Shown here: positions 27,140 to 35,653 of the stretch, piece after piece
How the letters are laid out: each line of letters starts with the position of its first letter
Numbering within the stretch: position 1 is the first letter of the stretch
Origin: Bacteroidota bacterium
GTDB lineage: Bacteria; Bacteroidota; Bacteroidia; Chitinophagales; Chitinophagaceae
Direction of reading: 5' to 3'
Assembly (NCBI GenBank): GCA_023386045.1
Contig: JAEWKK010000008.1
Location: 1 to 64,000 of the forward strand
DNA: 64,000 nt
Notes under the pieces: model-generated
Told to the model about the DNA's origin: nothing
Database searches by the model: none
What the model saw: the letters and a program-made list of their open reading frames with translations, nothing else
Made by a program: the position numbers and the translations under genes

Positions 27140-27960
27140 TCAGAAATATATTTATCCAAACCTTCTTCCGCTCTAATTAACTTTCTGGAGATCGCCTGGT
27201 CACGCAATTCCTCGTTTTGCAAAGCATTTTGTTTGGAAGTAAGCTTATGGTAAAGATGGTAGCAAACAGCACCCATCTTGATGGATTGTTTTTTTATTTC
27301 TGCATTGATCAACCTTATCGCTATTTCCCTGTCCTCGCTTCCCCAGCCTTTGAAAGCCTCATTATAACCATTCACCTTTACCAGGTCTTTTTTAAAAAAA
27401 GCCATATTGCAGCCTTTTACATAATAGGTATGTTTTCCTTTTACTTTATAACGGTCAGCAAGTATTTTCCTGAGAAAGCGGCTCCGCATGCCATTGATGA
27501 CGAGAGTTTGTCCTCCATAGATCTTCAGGTCAATAGTTTTGTTGTCGATTAGTTTTCGTGATATTTTTTCCGACAGCATCACCCTGCTACCTGCAACAAA
27601 ATATCCTTCTCTTTTCATTTCCAGGTGGTCAGAAATAAATTCAGGATGAAGAATCAGGTCACCATCGATCTGGATAATATAACTCTGCTTCGCGGCAGCA
27701 ATTCCTTTGTTGCGGATGGCTGCTAACCGGAATCCTTCATCAGGATGCCAGATGTGATGAAGAGGAACAGGAAAATTTTGCTGGTAGGATTTAATAAGTT
27801 CTTTTGTTGCTTCCCTGGATCCATCATCAGCAATGATCACTTCAGCAGGAAGTACTGTTTGTTGCAAAATACTTTTGAGGCAAAGCTCCAGGGCTTCCGG
27901 CCAGTTATAGGTAGCAATAACTAGTGAACAGTTGCCTGTATGATTCATTTTCAAATCCAT
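27130..27960 (-). CDS. Glycosyltransferase family 2
   Basis: 276 residues, GT-A fold. Motifs: LVIATYNWPEALELCL, IADDGS (nucleotide-binding Asp), QIDGDLI (the DxD metal motif), then WGSEDREIAIRL, which resembles the galactosyltransferase C-terminal ED catalytic segment. It is cytoplasmic. The start is ambiguous between 27960 and the ATG at 27948. It sits four bases from the stop of meaB on the same strand and may be co-transcribed with it. Confidence 0.88.
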   Translation of the reverse strand: MDLKMNHTGNCSLVIATYNWPEALELCLKSILQQTVLPAEVIIADDGSREATKELIKSYQQNFPVPLHHIWHPDEGFRLAAIRNKGIAAAKQSYIIQIDGDLILHPEFISDHLEMKREGYFVAGSRVMLSEKISRKLIDNKTIDLKIYGGQTLVINGMRSRFLRKILADRYKVKGKHTYYVKGCNMAFFKKDLVKVNGYNEAFKGWGSEDREIAIRLINAEIKKQSIKMGAVCYHLYHKLTSKQNALQNEELRDQAISRKLIRAEEGLDKYISDQT

Positions 27961-27963
27961 GAT

Positions 27964-28872
27964 TCATGATTCCGGTGAATAATACTGGCGTGCAAAGCGA
28001 TAGAGATTAAAAGAACCGTTTTCCATCCTGCTGATTTCATCTGCTAGTTTTGATTTGCTGATATTTTTCATGCGGTGGGCTTCAATCAGCTTCCAGGCTT
28101 TTTCAGCCAGCAGCCAGAATTTCTTGGGATTCTGTTGGTGTGCTTCTGCATGTTTTTCAACAGCTTCAAACAATTCTTTCAGTCCTTCTTTTTGAGAAGC
28201 CACTGTTTTTATTATGGCAATCTCCTCTTTATGATTGGAAAAAGCAGGTGCCAGCATCAAACGCAGATTGCGTGTAAAGGCATCCGCATCTGGCCTGTCA
28301 CTTTTGTTCACCACAAATACATCCGCAATTTCCATGAGACCGGCCTTCATGGTCTGCACCTCATCACCTGCTTCCGGCACCATCACTACCACAGTGGTGT
28401 CAGCAAGTCCTGCGATCTCGATCTCACTCTGGCCTACACCAACGGTTTCAATGATGATGTAATCATAACCGGCAACCTTTACCAGTTCGGTGATCTCTAT
28501 GATCCTTGGATGAAGTCCTCCCATGGCACCTCTTGTGGCCAGCGAACGAATGAAAACATTTTCATGTGTGTACCACTGGCTCATCCTGATCCTGTCTCCA
28601 AGAACAGCACCGAGATTGAAAGGTGATGAAGGATCCACGCAGAGCACTGCAACTTTTTTTCCTTCATCAACGATCATTTCAATCAATCCATCCACCAGTG
28701 TGCTCTTGCCAGCTCCCGGAGGGCCGGTTATGCCTACGATCCTGGCTGTTGCCTGTGGGAGGTTAGATAAGAAATCTTCATAACCATCCTGCTCATTCTC
28801 CACGTAAGAAATACTTCTTGCCAGTGCCTTTGTATCCCCGGTTGTAATTTGCTTAAGCAGTTGCTGCCACAT
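27964..28872 (-). CDS. meaB: Methylmalonyl-CoA mutase-associated GTPase MeaB (ArgK)
   Basis: 302 residues from the ATG at 28872; extension to 28938 would cross the promoter. It is a G3E P-loop GTPase that protects and reloads methylmalonyl-CoA mutase with adenosylcobalamin. P-loop GPPGAGKSTL, Walker B-like region DPSSPFNLGAVLGDR, and the GVGQSE motif are present, and the NKSD guanine motif is visible. It is unexpectedly placed among glycan genes; the mutase genes are not in the window. It implies the organism uses propionate/methylmalonyl-CoA metabolism. Confidence 0.93.
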   Translation of the reverse strand: MWQQLLKQITTGDTKALARSISYVENEQDGYEDFLSNLPQATARIVGITGPPGAGKSTLVDGLIEMIVDEGKKVAVLCVDPSSPFNLGAVLGDRIRMSQWYTHENVFIRSLATRGAMGGLHPRIIEITELVKVAGYDYIIIETVGVGQSEIEIAGLADTTVVVMVPEAGDEVQTMKAGLMEIADVFVVNKSDRPDADAFTRNLRLMLAPAFSNHKEEIAIIKTVASQKEGLKELFEAVEKHAEAHQQNPKKFWLLAEKAWKLIEAHRMKNISKSKLADEISRMENGSFNLYRFARQYYSPES

Positions 28873-28895
28873 GAAAGATGAATGTTGTAGGTTTA

Positions 28896-28903
28896 CAAAA
28901 ATA
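28896..28903 (-). promoter_or_regulatory. -7 promoter element of meaB
   Basis: TATTTTTG on the minus strand, 23 nt before the ATG at 28872. On the plus strand a TAGGTTTA element (28888-28895) abuts it, so the divergent O-antigen ligase-like gene (ATG 28903) has overlapping promoter DNA. Confidence 0.55.
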
Positions 28904-30150
28904 TGGGTAATCCAACAGACAAGTCCCTTCGTCAGCAACTCATTTTCGGTTCTGTATTACTCATGCTGATTGCTTTATTCACTTCAAGAGTTGTTCTTAC
29001 AATAGGTACTATCGCTTTCCTGGTTTTTACAATTGTACACAAGGATATTTTTAAGCAGGTTCGCAATTTTTTCACCAGCCGCTTTCTTTTAGGTATGGCG
29101 CTTCTTTTTTTCATTCCCTTCATTTCTGGACTCTGGAGCGAGGATAGTGCCGGCTGGCTTCGTTCAGTTAGGATCAAGCTGCCGCTTTTCCTCTTTCCGA
29201 TCGCCTTTGCTGGAACATGGCAGTTAACATCAAGGCAATGGAAATATATCGGTTATGCCTTCATTATCCTGGTGGCACTTGGATGCAGCTGGAGTCTTTA
29301 CCAATATTTCAGCCACTTTGATGAGATCAATAAAAGTTACCTGAGGGCAAAGGCAATTCCCACACCACTTGATAATGATCACATCAGGTTCAGCCTCCTG
29401 GTTTGTGTTGCTATCATAGCCTCTATTCTTTTTATGCTAAAGGAGCAGTCAAAAAACAAGCGTTATGTATTGGCTGTGGTAAGTATTTTCTTTGCGGTTT
29501 ACCTGCATGTGCTTTCAGCACGTACCGGCCTGGCCGGTTTTTATATTATACTATTGGTAGGATTGGCCTGGCTGCTATTGAAATATCGTAATAATAAATT
29601 CAGCTGGATCCTTGTTATCGCTGCAGTACTCATGCCTTTGTTTGCCTGGTTTGTTCTACCTACTTTCCAGAACCGCATCCGTTATATGATCTACGATCTT
29701 TCCCATGCAAAAACGAACCAATACCTCGTGGGTTCTAATGATGGCAGCAGGCTGGTTTCCTTAAAAGCAGGTTGGAATATTTTGAAAGCTCATCCCCTTG
29801 GCGTTGGAAGTGGAGATGTGGTGAATGAAACAATGAAATGGTATGAAGCCTACGTTCCTGAAATGCTGCCAACAGGGTTATACCCAAGCAGTGAATGGCT
29901 GATGTATGGAGGGACTGCAGGATGGCCCGGATTTATTTTATTCAGCCTGGTGATGTTAATGCCTTTTTTTGAAAAGAAGAATGACAGGGTTTTCTGGATC
30001 GCCCTGAATGCTGTGATGGCATTCAGCCTCCTGTTTGATATTGGTCTTGAAGTGCAGTTCGGAGTTTTTATTTATGCCTTTGTTGTTTTGTGGTGGTGGA
30101 AGTGGCTGGAGAGAGGAAAGCTGACTGTTGAAAAAGGCAGTAAGCTTTAA
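28903..30150 (+). CDS. O-antigen ligase/Wzy-like membrane protein
   Basis: 415 residues with about ten membrane segments. The large periplasmic loop near residues 260-350, with RYMIYDLSHAKT, DGSRLVSLKAGWNILKAHPLGVGSGDVVNE and PSSEWLMYGGTAGWPG, is typical of the Wzy_C (O-antigen ligase/polymerase) domain, which joins or polymerises lipid-linked glycan units at the periplasmic face. Ligase versus polymerase cannot be told from sequence. A second family member exists at 37898. It is divergent from meaB with a shared promoter region. Confidence 0.8.
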   Translation: MGNPTDKSLRQQLIFGSVLLMLIALFTSRVVLTIGTIAFLVFTIVHKDIFKQVRNFFTSRFLLGMALLFFIPFISGLWSEDSAGWLRSVRIKLPLFLFPIAFAGTWQLTSRQWKYIGYAFIILVALGCSWSLYQYFSHFDEINKSYLRAKAIPTPLDNDHIRFSLLVCVAIIASILFMLKEQSKNKRYVLAVVSIFFAVYLHVLSARTGLAGFYIILLVGLAWLLLKYRNNKFSWILVIAAVLMPLFAWFVLPTFQNRIRYMIYDLSHAKTNQYLVGSNDGSRLVSLKAGWNILKAHPLGVGSGDVVNETMKWYEAYVPEMLPTGLYPSSEWLMYGGTAGWPGFILFSLVMLMPFFEKKNDRVFWIALNAVMAFSLLFDIGLEVQFGVFIYAFVVLWWWKWLERGKLTVEKGSKL

Positions 30151-30185
30151 TCATCATTTTGCACCAAATTTGCAAGGGAAATGCC

Positions 30186-30827
30186 ATGACGAATTTTATT
30201 CCAATATTTCCTTTGGGCATTGTTGTTTACCCGGGCGAACATCTCAACCTTCACATATTCGAGCCCAGGTACAAACAACTTGTCAGCGAATGCCAGGCTA
30301 ATAAAAAAATGTTTGGCATACCTGCTGTCATTGATGACAGAATGCAGGATTTTGGAACACTGGTTCAAATCACCGAAGTTTCAAAAACATATGACAATGG
30401 GGAGATGGATATCAAAACCAGGGGCGAAAAAGTCTTTCGTGTGTTAGAGGTAATAAAGGAAGTGCCGGATAAATTATACTTCGGAGCTATTGTAAATTAC
30501 CCTGCCAATCATGAACACGGCAGCGCTCAAGTCATGCGCAATATTGTAAATAGCATTCGGGAGTTGTACAAACTGCTAAAGGTTGAAAAGGATTTTAAAA
30601 AGAATGACGAGCTGCTGAATAGTTATGATGTGGCACATCATGTCGGTTTTTCCCTCCAGGAAGAATATGAGTTGCTGGGACTGATGCATGAACGCCAACG
30701 GCAGGAATACTTAAAACGCCATCTTACCAGGGTCATCCCCATGGTGGCAGAAATGGAAGGTTTAAAGAAAAAGATCAAGCTCAATGGGCATTTTAAAAAT
30801 CTTGAAGGTTTTGATTTCAAGATCTGA
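30186..30827 (+). CDS. LON substrate-binding (N-terminal) domain protein
   Basis: 213 residues from the ATG at 30186; the TTG at 30159 is not credible. FPLGIVVYPGEHLNLHIFEPRYKQLV is the first strand pair of the Lon N-terminal domain (PUA-like). No AAA or protease domain follows, so it is a stand-alone LON-N protein, a common conserved family of unknown function that may act as an adaptor. It is cytoplasmic. It ends 69 bp before coaX, which has its own promoter. Confidence 0.85.
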   Translation: MTNFIPIFPLGIVVYPGEHLNLHIFEPRYKQLVSECQANKKMFGIPAVIDDRMQDFGTLVQITEVSKTYDNGEMDIKTRGEKVFRVLEVIKEVPDKLYFGAIVNYPANHEHGSAQVMRNIVNSIRELYKLLKVEKDFKKNDELLNSYDVAHHVGFSLQEEYELLGLMHERQRQEYLKRHLTRVIPMVAEMEGLKKKIKLNGHFKNLEGFDFKI

Positions 30828-30840
30828 TGAATAAGCTTCT

Positions 30841-30872
30841 TTTGCATTTACCTTCATCCCCCTTTAATTTTG
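30841..30872 (+). promoter_or_regulatory. Full -33/-7 promoter of the coaX operon
   Basis: TTTG at 30841-30844, a 20-nt spacer, then TAATTTTG at 30865-30872: an exact match to both Bacteroidota elements. The coaX ATG follows 24 nt downstream. One of the clearest promoters in the window. Confidence 0.7.
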
Positions 30873-30896
30873 AATCAATCATTCACCTGTTAATTC

Positions 30897-31622
30897 ATGA
30901 TCACAGTTTGTCTTGATTTTGGTAATACCCGGCAGAAGGCTGCCATTTTTGAAGCTGACCAGGTGAAGGAGATCCTTGTTCTGGATAAAGATCTTTATAC
31001 TGCAGTCGAACATTTGATTGAACAATACAAGCCGGCGCAATCCATTCTTTCTTCTGTCATCAATCATGATCCTGAAGTAGATGTGTTATTGAACAGAACT
31101 ACTCAGTTTCACCGACTCAGCAATCTTTCAAAACTTCCACTGAGCATTCCTGTTGGTAAACCGGAAACAGTAGGTGCCGACCGGCTGGCAATTGCAGCTG
31201 CAGCTGTTTATCTTTTTCCAAAACAGAATAACCTGGCCATTGGCCTTGGTTCCTGTATAACCTACAATTTCATCAACCAGTTTCATGAACTGATCGGAGG
31301 TTCTATTTCACCTGGTATGGAAATGCGTTTCAGGGCCATGCATCAATTCACGGCAAAACTTCCATTGGTAGAGGCAGACTGGAACGTGCCGCTTGTTGGT
31401 TATGATACAAAGACCAACCTGCAATCCGGAGTGGTATTGGGAATGGCCAAAGAGATCGATGGCATCATTGAAGCCTATGCTGAAAGGTATGGGAACTTTA
31501 ACGTGCTTTTAACCGGGGGTGATAACCGAATATTTGAGCCCCATTTGAAAAATAAGATATTTGCAGACCCTGATTTAATTTTTAAAGGTCTTTATGCTAT
31601 CAGCCAAATCAATCATGCTTAA
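30897..31622 (+). CDS. coaX: Type III pantothenate kinase
   Basis: 241 residues. It phosphorylates pantothenate with ATP, the committed step to coenzyme A. ASKHA-fold motifs are visible: DFGNTRQK (phosphate-1, residues 7-14), GADRLA (pantothenate-binding arginine region), GSCITYN (phosphate-2-like) and ISPGMEMRFRAMH. The family does not need a P-loop. It is cytoplasmic. It is first in an operon, overlapping the next ORF by 8 bp, with the outer-membrane protein and lptC behind it. Confidence 0.93.
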   Translation: MITVCLDFGNTRQKAAIFEADQVKEILVLDKDLYTAVEHLIEQYKPAQSILSSVINHDPEVDVLLNRTTQFHRLSNLSKLPLSIPVGKPETVGADRLAIAAAAVYLFPKQNNLAIGLGSCITYNFINQFHELIGGSISPGMEMRFRAMHQFTAKLPLVEADWNVPLVGYDTKTNLQSGVVLGMAKEIDGIIEAYAERYGNFNVLLTGGDNRIFEPHLKNKIFADPDLIFKGLYAISQINHA

Positions 31623-33024
31623 TGGCCCGAGGCGTTTCGCAATCACTTTCAGCTTTCTTTTTTTATCCTTTTTTTCTGTTGTAAGAGCACAGGATAATTC
31701 TCCTTATTCCCGTTTTGGACTGGGCAACATGATGCCCCTTTCCAATACTGGTAGCAGGGGAATGGGTGGTGTGTCTGCAGCTTATGTAGATTACACTGGT
31801 ATCAATTTTCTGAACCCTGCTTCCTATGCAGCTTTTCTGTCTTCAACTGAAACCAAGAGCAAAAAGATGGAATCAGGCCGCGCCATACTTGATGTTGGGA
31901 TCAACATTACCAACCGCACATTGATCGCTCCCAATACCCCAAATAAATTTACTTCTTCAGACCTGCTTTTTTCTTACCTGCAATTGGGCGTACCATTAAG
32001 AAAGAACTGGGGTTTGAGCTTTGGAATTCGTCCCATTTCAAGGATCAACTATCGTATCGATCGCAGCGAAACTCTGAAAGATCCAGTTACAGGAAATAGC
32101 ATTGCCAATGCACTTACGCAATTCCGTGGTGATGGTGGTAGCTACCTGCCAACCATCGGTACCGGCTTTGGTTTCAACCTTTCAAGAAAAGAAACTGCTG
32201 CTTATCGAAAAACAAGCACAATTCGTTTGGGTGCCAACCTGGGTTATTTGTTTGGCAATCGCGAAACGAAAACATTGCGCAATCTGGCAGACAGTATTTC
32301 ACTTTACTATGCCTCCAACCATAGCGTTACTTCTTCCTTTGGTGACCTTTTTGTAAACGCAGGTATGCAATACCAGTTTGAAAACAGGAATGAAGCCAAA
32401 AAGCAAACTACCTATTTCCGATTGGGAGTTAGTGGCAACTGGAAACAGAAGCTGAGTGCATCGCAGGACAGGCTGGTGCAGACTTATAGCATTGGAAGCG
32501 CCGGCGAAGAATTGCAGATTGATAGTGTTTTTGAAAATAAGGATATGAAGGGCGAAGTGATCTTTCCAACCATGTACCGTGCTGGGTTTATGGTTCAGCG
32601 TGTGAAAGATAATTATAGTGGATGGATGATCGGTGCTGATTTTTCACAGGGCAAATGGAGTGAGTACCGTTATTTCGGACAACAGGATTCAGTCCGGGAC
32701 AACTGGGAAATAAGCGTGGGTGCAGCTTTCAATGGCAAGCCTGGAAAGAGTTATTTCAGTAATGTTACTTATCGCATTGGATTTTACACGGGCCCGGATT
32801 ATATCAAAGTGAAAAATGATCTGCCGCAATTTGGTGTTTCATTGGGAATGGGATTGCCATTGCGTAATTATAACCGTCTTACCAACCAGTCAACATTGAT
32901 CAACGTAGCTTTGGAATACGGTAAGAGAGGAAATAATGACAATGTGATCAAGGAAAATCTTTTCCGTTTCTCTGTAGGCTTTAATTTCAATGATGTTTGG
33001 TTCCGCAAGAGAAAATATGATTAA
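31615..33024 (+). CDS. Outer-membrane beta-barrel protein of the LptC operon
   Basis: About 469 residues from the ATG at 31615 (an earlier in-frame ATG at 31594 overlaps coaX further). A signal peptide precedes VRAQDNSPYSRFGLGNMMP, an opening frequent in Bacteroidota outer-membrane proteins with a GMGG box (SRGMGGVSAAY) and FxNPASYA (FLNPASYAAF), as in the PorV/FadL-like barrels. The rest shows alternating strands, ending in FSVGFNFNDVWFRKRKYD. Transported substrate unknown. It overlaps coaX and lptC by 8 bp each, pointing to translational coupling and possibly a shared envelope role. Confidence 0.75.
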   Translation: MLNGPRRFAITFSFLFLSFFSVVRAQDNSPYSRFGLGNMMPLSNTGSRGMGGVSAAYVDYTGINFLNPASYAAFLSSTETKSKKMESGRAILDVGINITNRTLIAPNTPNKFTSSDLLFSYLQLGVPLRKNWGLSFGIRPISRINYRIDRSETLKDPVTGNSIANALTQFRGDGGSYLPTIGTGFGFNLSRKETAAYRKTSTIRLGANLGYLFGNRETKTLRNLADSISLYYASNHSVTSSFGDLFVNAGMQYQFENRNEAKKQTTYFRLGVSGNWKQKLSASQDRLVQTYSIGSAGEELQIDSVFENKDMKGEVIFPTMYRAGFMVQRVKDNYSGWMIGADFSQGKWSEYRYFGQQDSVRDNWEISVGAAFNGKPGKSYFSNVTYRIGFYTGPDYIKVKNDLPQFGVSLGMGLPLRNYNRLTNQSTLINVALEYGKRGNNDNVIKENLFRFSVGFNFNDVWFRKRKYD

Positions 33025-33589
33025 TAAAAACTCACATAATAAATTCCTTAAAGCAGCTTTACTGGTAAGCTGCTTTTTGTTTGTTGCCTGTGAGAACGAC
33101 CCGAAGGATATTAAGGCCTGGACGGAGAACAGGCTGATGGTGGAAGAGGGAAAGGACATTGTATCTCTTATCAGTGAAGGCAGCAGGTTGAAGGCCAGGC
33201 TGCAGGCGCCGCAGATGTTGCGTTACACTCAGCAGGACACGGCGATCGTTGAATTTCCAAAAACGCTTAAAGTTGATTTCTATAATGCCACCGGGATGGT
33301 GGAAAGTCACCTTGATGCACGTTATGGAAAATATTTTGAGACCATGAACCGTGTGTATTTGCGTGACTCTGTGCTGGTTTATAATATAAGCGGCGATAGT
33401 TTACAAACACCTGAACTATGGTGGGATGAAAACTCCCAGATGATCTATACAGATAAGCCCGTGCGTATCCGAAAAAGCGGTAACCTGATCTTTGGCATAG
33501 GCATGGATGCAAAGCAGGACCTCTCTGATGTTCGCATCAGGCAGGTCACCGGCACACTCATGGTGCCTGATAGTATTGCAGCGCAATAA
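33017..33589 (+). CDS. lptC: LPS export periplasmic protein LptC, lipoprotein form
   Basis: 190 residues from the ATG at 33017. Its N-terminus ends in VAC, a lipobox, at about residue 25, whereas proteobacterial LptC is held by a membrane helix. The core has the LptC beta-jellyroll pattern: ARLQAPQMLRYTQQDTAIVEFPKTLKVDFYN, then SHLDARYGKYFETMNRVYLRDSV and ELWWDENSQMIYTDKPVRI, a strong LptC hallmark (target of the LptA-type bridge). It accepts lipopolysaccharide from LptB2FG and passes it on. Name rests on motif reading; no other lpt gene is nearby. Confidence 0.85.
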   Translation: MINKNSHNKFLKAALLVSCFLFVACENDPKDIKAWTENRLMVEEGKDIVSLISEGSRLKARLQAPQMLRYTQQDTAIVEFPKTLKVDFYNATGMVESHLDARYGKYFETMNRVYLRDSVLVYNISGDSLQTPELWWDENSQMIYTDKPVRIRKSGNLIFGIGMDAKQDLSDVRIRQVTGTLMVPDSIAAQ

Positions 33590-33747
33590 TTTACTTTCCA
33601 ACTAATCTTTCGATCTTAAAAACAGTGTTCAAATTTTCATATTGGATTGGGCAAACATGTTTTGTCCTGAGTATTTGTTTACAATTATTTTACATTTTGT
33701 TCTGGAAATACCGTAGAAATACGGGTGAAAAAGATTGGGCAGATAAA

Positions 33748-33755
33748 TAGTTTTG
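33748..33755 (+). promoter_or_regulatory. -7 promoter element before a small HTH-like gene
   Basis: TAGTTTTG, an exact TAnnTTTG match, about 35-53 nt before the two possible ATGs (33791, 33809). Confidence 0.4.
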
Positions 33756-33790
33756 TTCTCTGTTGATGGCAACAGTAGTAAGACTATTTT

Positions 33791-34021
33791 ATGATCTCAA
33801 TTTTGACCATGAAAAATCTCTGGAATCTGCAAGGCAAAAAGCAGTGGATAGATGAAGAAGCTGCAGCAGCCAAACTTTTCCGCAAACCAGCTACTTTGAG
33901 AATGCTTGTATTGAGTGGAAAGCTTCAGATAAGCTATCGCGAAAACGAAGAAGGTACCTACCAGTATTCGGAAAGGGATATCGAGATATACCTGAAGAAT
34001 CATACGGTGTACAGGAATTGA
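33791..34021 (+). CDS. Small excisionase-like HTH protein
   Basis: 76 residues (70 if started at the ATG at 33809). The segment QWIDEEAAAAKLFRKPATLRMLVLSGKLQISYRENEEGTYQYSERDIEIYLK follows the pattern of excisionase/MerR-type DNA-binding domains: helix-turn-helix, a basic turn and a wing with Y-S-x-R-D. No integrase is present. Function as a small DNA-binding protein is an inference. It is isolated between an LptC gene and a repeat block. Confidence 0.5.
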   Translation: MISILTMKNLWNLQGKKQWIDEEAAAAKLFRKPATLRMLVLSGKLQISYRENEEGTYQYSERDIEIYLKNHTVYRN

Positions 34022-34757
34022 AGGAGTGTGGCGGATGGCAGGTGGCGGATGGCTTATGGCACATAGCAGGGAGTAAAGTATATAGTGTTTAATAGGTCTT
34101 TCTTCTTTATTAATTCCTGATTGTAAATTTTCAGCCTACAATATTTCAGGGAATCCTTTTCATTTCGTTTCGCGAGTGTTCGAGAGCTTCTTTGTCTCTC
34201 TCTGCAATATTTTTTGTTACCAGCACCATTACTACTTTCATCGCCTGTTGTGTCACTCACTTGTACAACAGAAATGCTATTGAACATTGAAAATCATCTA
34301 CAACATTATATGACGACCTTGCATGATTGCGTCATAGATAATTCTGAAATCAAGTTCAGTAAAGAACAAGCCGTTGAAGTGAGTGACACAACTTAAGCCT
34401 TATAGCAGTACAGCAGCTCGTCAACAAAAAAATAAATTATCACCAGGGAATAGTTCCTTTATAAGAGAAAATTGAGTCGTTCATTTATTTCATTCCATCT
34501 CGCCTGATCCAATGCACTTTACAAACGCTGCCTCCCAACTATGAACTATGCATTGTCCGCCGACTTTGTGATCCGAAGCTCTGCGAAGATGCAAGCTGCA
34601 GATCAGCGAAGGTGGAAACTATGAACCATTAACCATATCCCACCTGCCATACGCCATATGCTATAAGCCATAAGCCATGAACCATAAGCCATAAGCCATC
34701 TGCCATACGCTATATGCCAAAGCCATGAACTATGAACCATGAACTATGAACTCCCAC
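34022..34757. repeat. Long intergenic repeat region (736 bp)
   Basis: Left: GGCGGATGGCAGGTGGCGGATGGCTTATGG-type units (34030-34068). Middle: A/T-rich sequence with a copy of a dispersed coding-like fragment (34223-34287) and a second short remnant (about 34379-34396). Right: a hairpin-prone CCGCCG segment (34557-34618) and a long run of CCATAAG/CCATACG/CCATGAA/CTATGAA heptamers (34618-34752). No intact gene found. Confidence 0.72.
34223..34287 (-). repeat. Dispersed coding-like fragment, copy A
   Basis: The minus-strand frame reads NSISVVQVSDTTGDESSNG. A matching stretch reads NSIPSVQVSDTAEADSSNG at 52319-52381 (plus) and a weaker one at 45699-45760 (minus). DNA is also alike (ACTACT, TGTCACTC, AATGCTATTG). 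An additional remnant ending VEVSDTT is at 34379-34396 (plus). Confidence 0.55.
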
Positions 34758-34791
34758 AAAAAAGCCCTGCAAACAAATCTGCTTACAGGGC
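34758..34791 (-). terminator. Rho-independent terminator of the structured RNA
   Basis: On the minus strand GCCCTG ... CAGGGC (arms 34764-34769 and 34786-34791) followed by T6. It ends the transcription unit that starts at the promoter 35072-35079. Confidence 0.75.
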
Positions 34792-35066
34792 ACTACACAC
34801 ATGAAAATGGAGACAAATGCTGTAGGGGGAGGATTCGAACCTCCACGGGGCAGTTAGCAACAACACAAAGAGTAGTGGTCAATCCTGGTCGGCTGACTCC
34901 CGGATATGCCGGGATACGTCGGCTCTATGTTGCGTTTATCCTGTTTCCCCACCCCCGAGACAAGAGGGCATGTCTGCCTAAGGTTTCATCACCCCACAGT
35001 ATGATCGGAGTTGTGCAGAAAGTGTTTTAATCCTTTGATCCTGCTTACTCCTGTAAAAGAACTTGA
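34792..35066 (-). ncRNA. Probable structured non-coding RNA with a tRNA-like T-arm
   Basis: Transcribed leftward from a -33/-7 promoter to a terminator, with no plausible protein. The RNA shows: a 5' stem GGAGT/ACTCC + GCAG/CTGC (about 35005-35060); a hairpin GGCA-GACA-TGCC; a long interrupted helix GGGG/CCCC, CAG/CTG, GCAACA/TGTTGC; an inner CCCGG-CATAT-CCGGG hairpin; and a perfect T-arm GGAGG-TTCGAAT-CCTCC directly followed by CCCTACA (34821-34827). CCCTACA can pair with TGTGGGG (34992-34998) as a 7-bp acceptor-like stem with one G-U, extended by C-G outside. It lacks the tmRNA GGTTTCGAC, an ALAA-type tag and a CCA, and it matches no RNase P, SRP or 6S signature I know. An ordinary tRNA is ruled out by the 177-nt span between the stems. 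Identity unknown. Confidence 0.55.
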
Positions 35067-35071
35067 CAGGT

Positions 35072-35101
35072 CAAAAATAGAATGGAATAAACAATATTCA
35101 A
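35072..35101 (-). promoter_or_regulatory. -33/-7 promoter of the structured RNA
   Basis: On the minus strand TTG, a 19-nt spacer, then TATTTTTG (35072-35079), an exact -7 match. Predicted start near 35066. Confidence 0.6.
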
Positions 35102-35176
35102 TCAACATTCAAAAACTTTAGATTCCATTCAATATCTTAGCATATCAATGAATTAAATCTAAAACCAATCGTTAAA

Positions 35177-35653
35177 ATGGCCGCTTCTTTGAATATTGAC
35201 AAACTGGATCTTAAGATCATTCAGCAGCTGGCCCATGATGCCAGCCCTTCTTATGCTGAATTGGGAAAGAAATTATTTGTTTCGGCAGGCACCATCCATG
35301 TGCGCATCAAAAAATTACAGGACGCGGGCATTATAAGTGGCATGCGCTTCACGGTTGACCTGAAAAAACTGGGCTATGATGTAATTGCCTTTATTGGAAT
35401 TTACTTAGAGAAAAGCTCTCTATACGATTCCGTTGCAAAGGAGCTCAAAAAAATTCCTCAGATTGTTCGTATGAATTATACCACTGGTAATTACAGCATT
35501 TTTGCAGAGATCGTGTGCAAGGATATTGCCCAACTTCGTTCTATCTTACACGACGAACTGCAAAAGATCAAGGGCATTGAAAGAACGGAAACATTCATCT
35601 CCCTCGAGGAGAGCCTGAACCGAAGCCTCAGTGTTGCCACCAATGAATCATGA
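35177..35653 (+). CDS. Lrp/AsnC-family transcriptional regulator
   Basis: 158 residues. The N-terminal winged HTH reads LDLKIIQQLAHDASPSYAELGKKLFVSAGTIHVRIKKLQDAGIISG, and the C-terminal RAM ligand-binding domain follows from about residue 72 to 150. Lrp proteins form octamers and respond to amino acids. Its stop codon overlaps the ATG of the flippase gene (ATGA at 35650), so it is translationally coupled to a polysaccharide cluster. That makes it a candidate local regulator, though Lrp members often act globally. Confidence 0.9.
   Translation: MAASLNIDKLDLKIIQQLAHDASPSYAELGKKLFVSAGTIHVRIKKLQDAGIISGMRFTVDLKKLGYDVIAFIGIYLEKSSLYDSVAKELKKIPQIVRMNYTTGNYSIFAEIVCKDIAQLRSILHDELQKIKGIERTETFISLEESLNRSLSVATNES

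Noticed and set aside
34746..35030. 94-residue plus-strand ORF
   Set aside because: It is antisense to the structured RNA and its codons follow the stems of that RNA; no start signal or family.
34792..35066. tmRNA (ssrA)
   Set aside because: The T-arm and acceptor-like strands fit, but no tag-coding frame ending in ALAA, no GGTTTCGAC-type 5' motif, and the span is only about half the usual length. Left as an unknown RNA.
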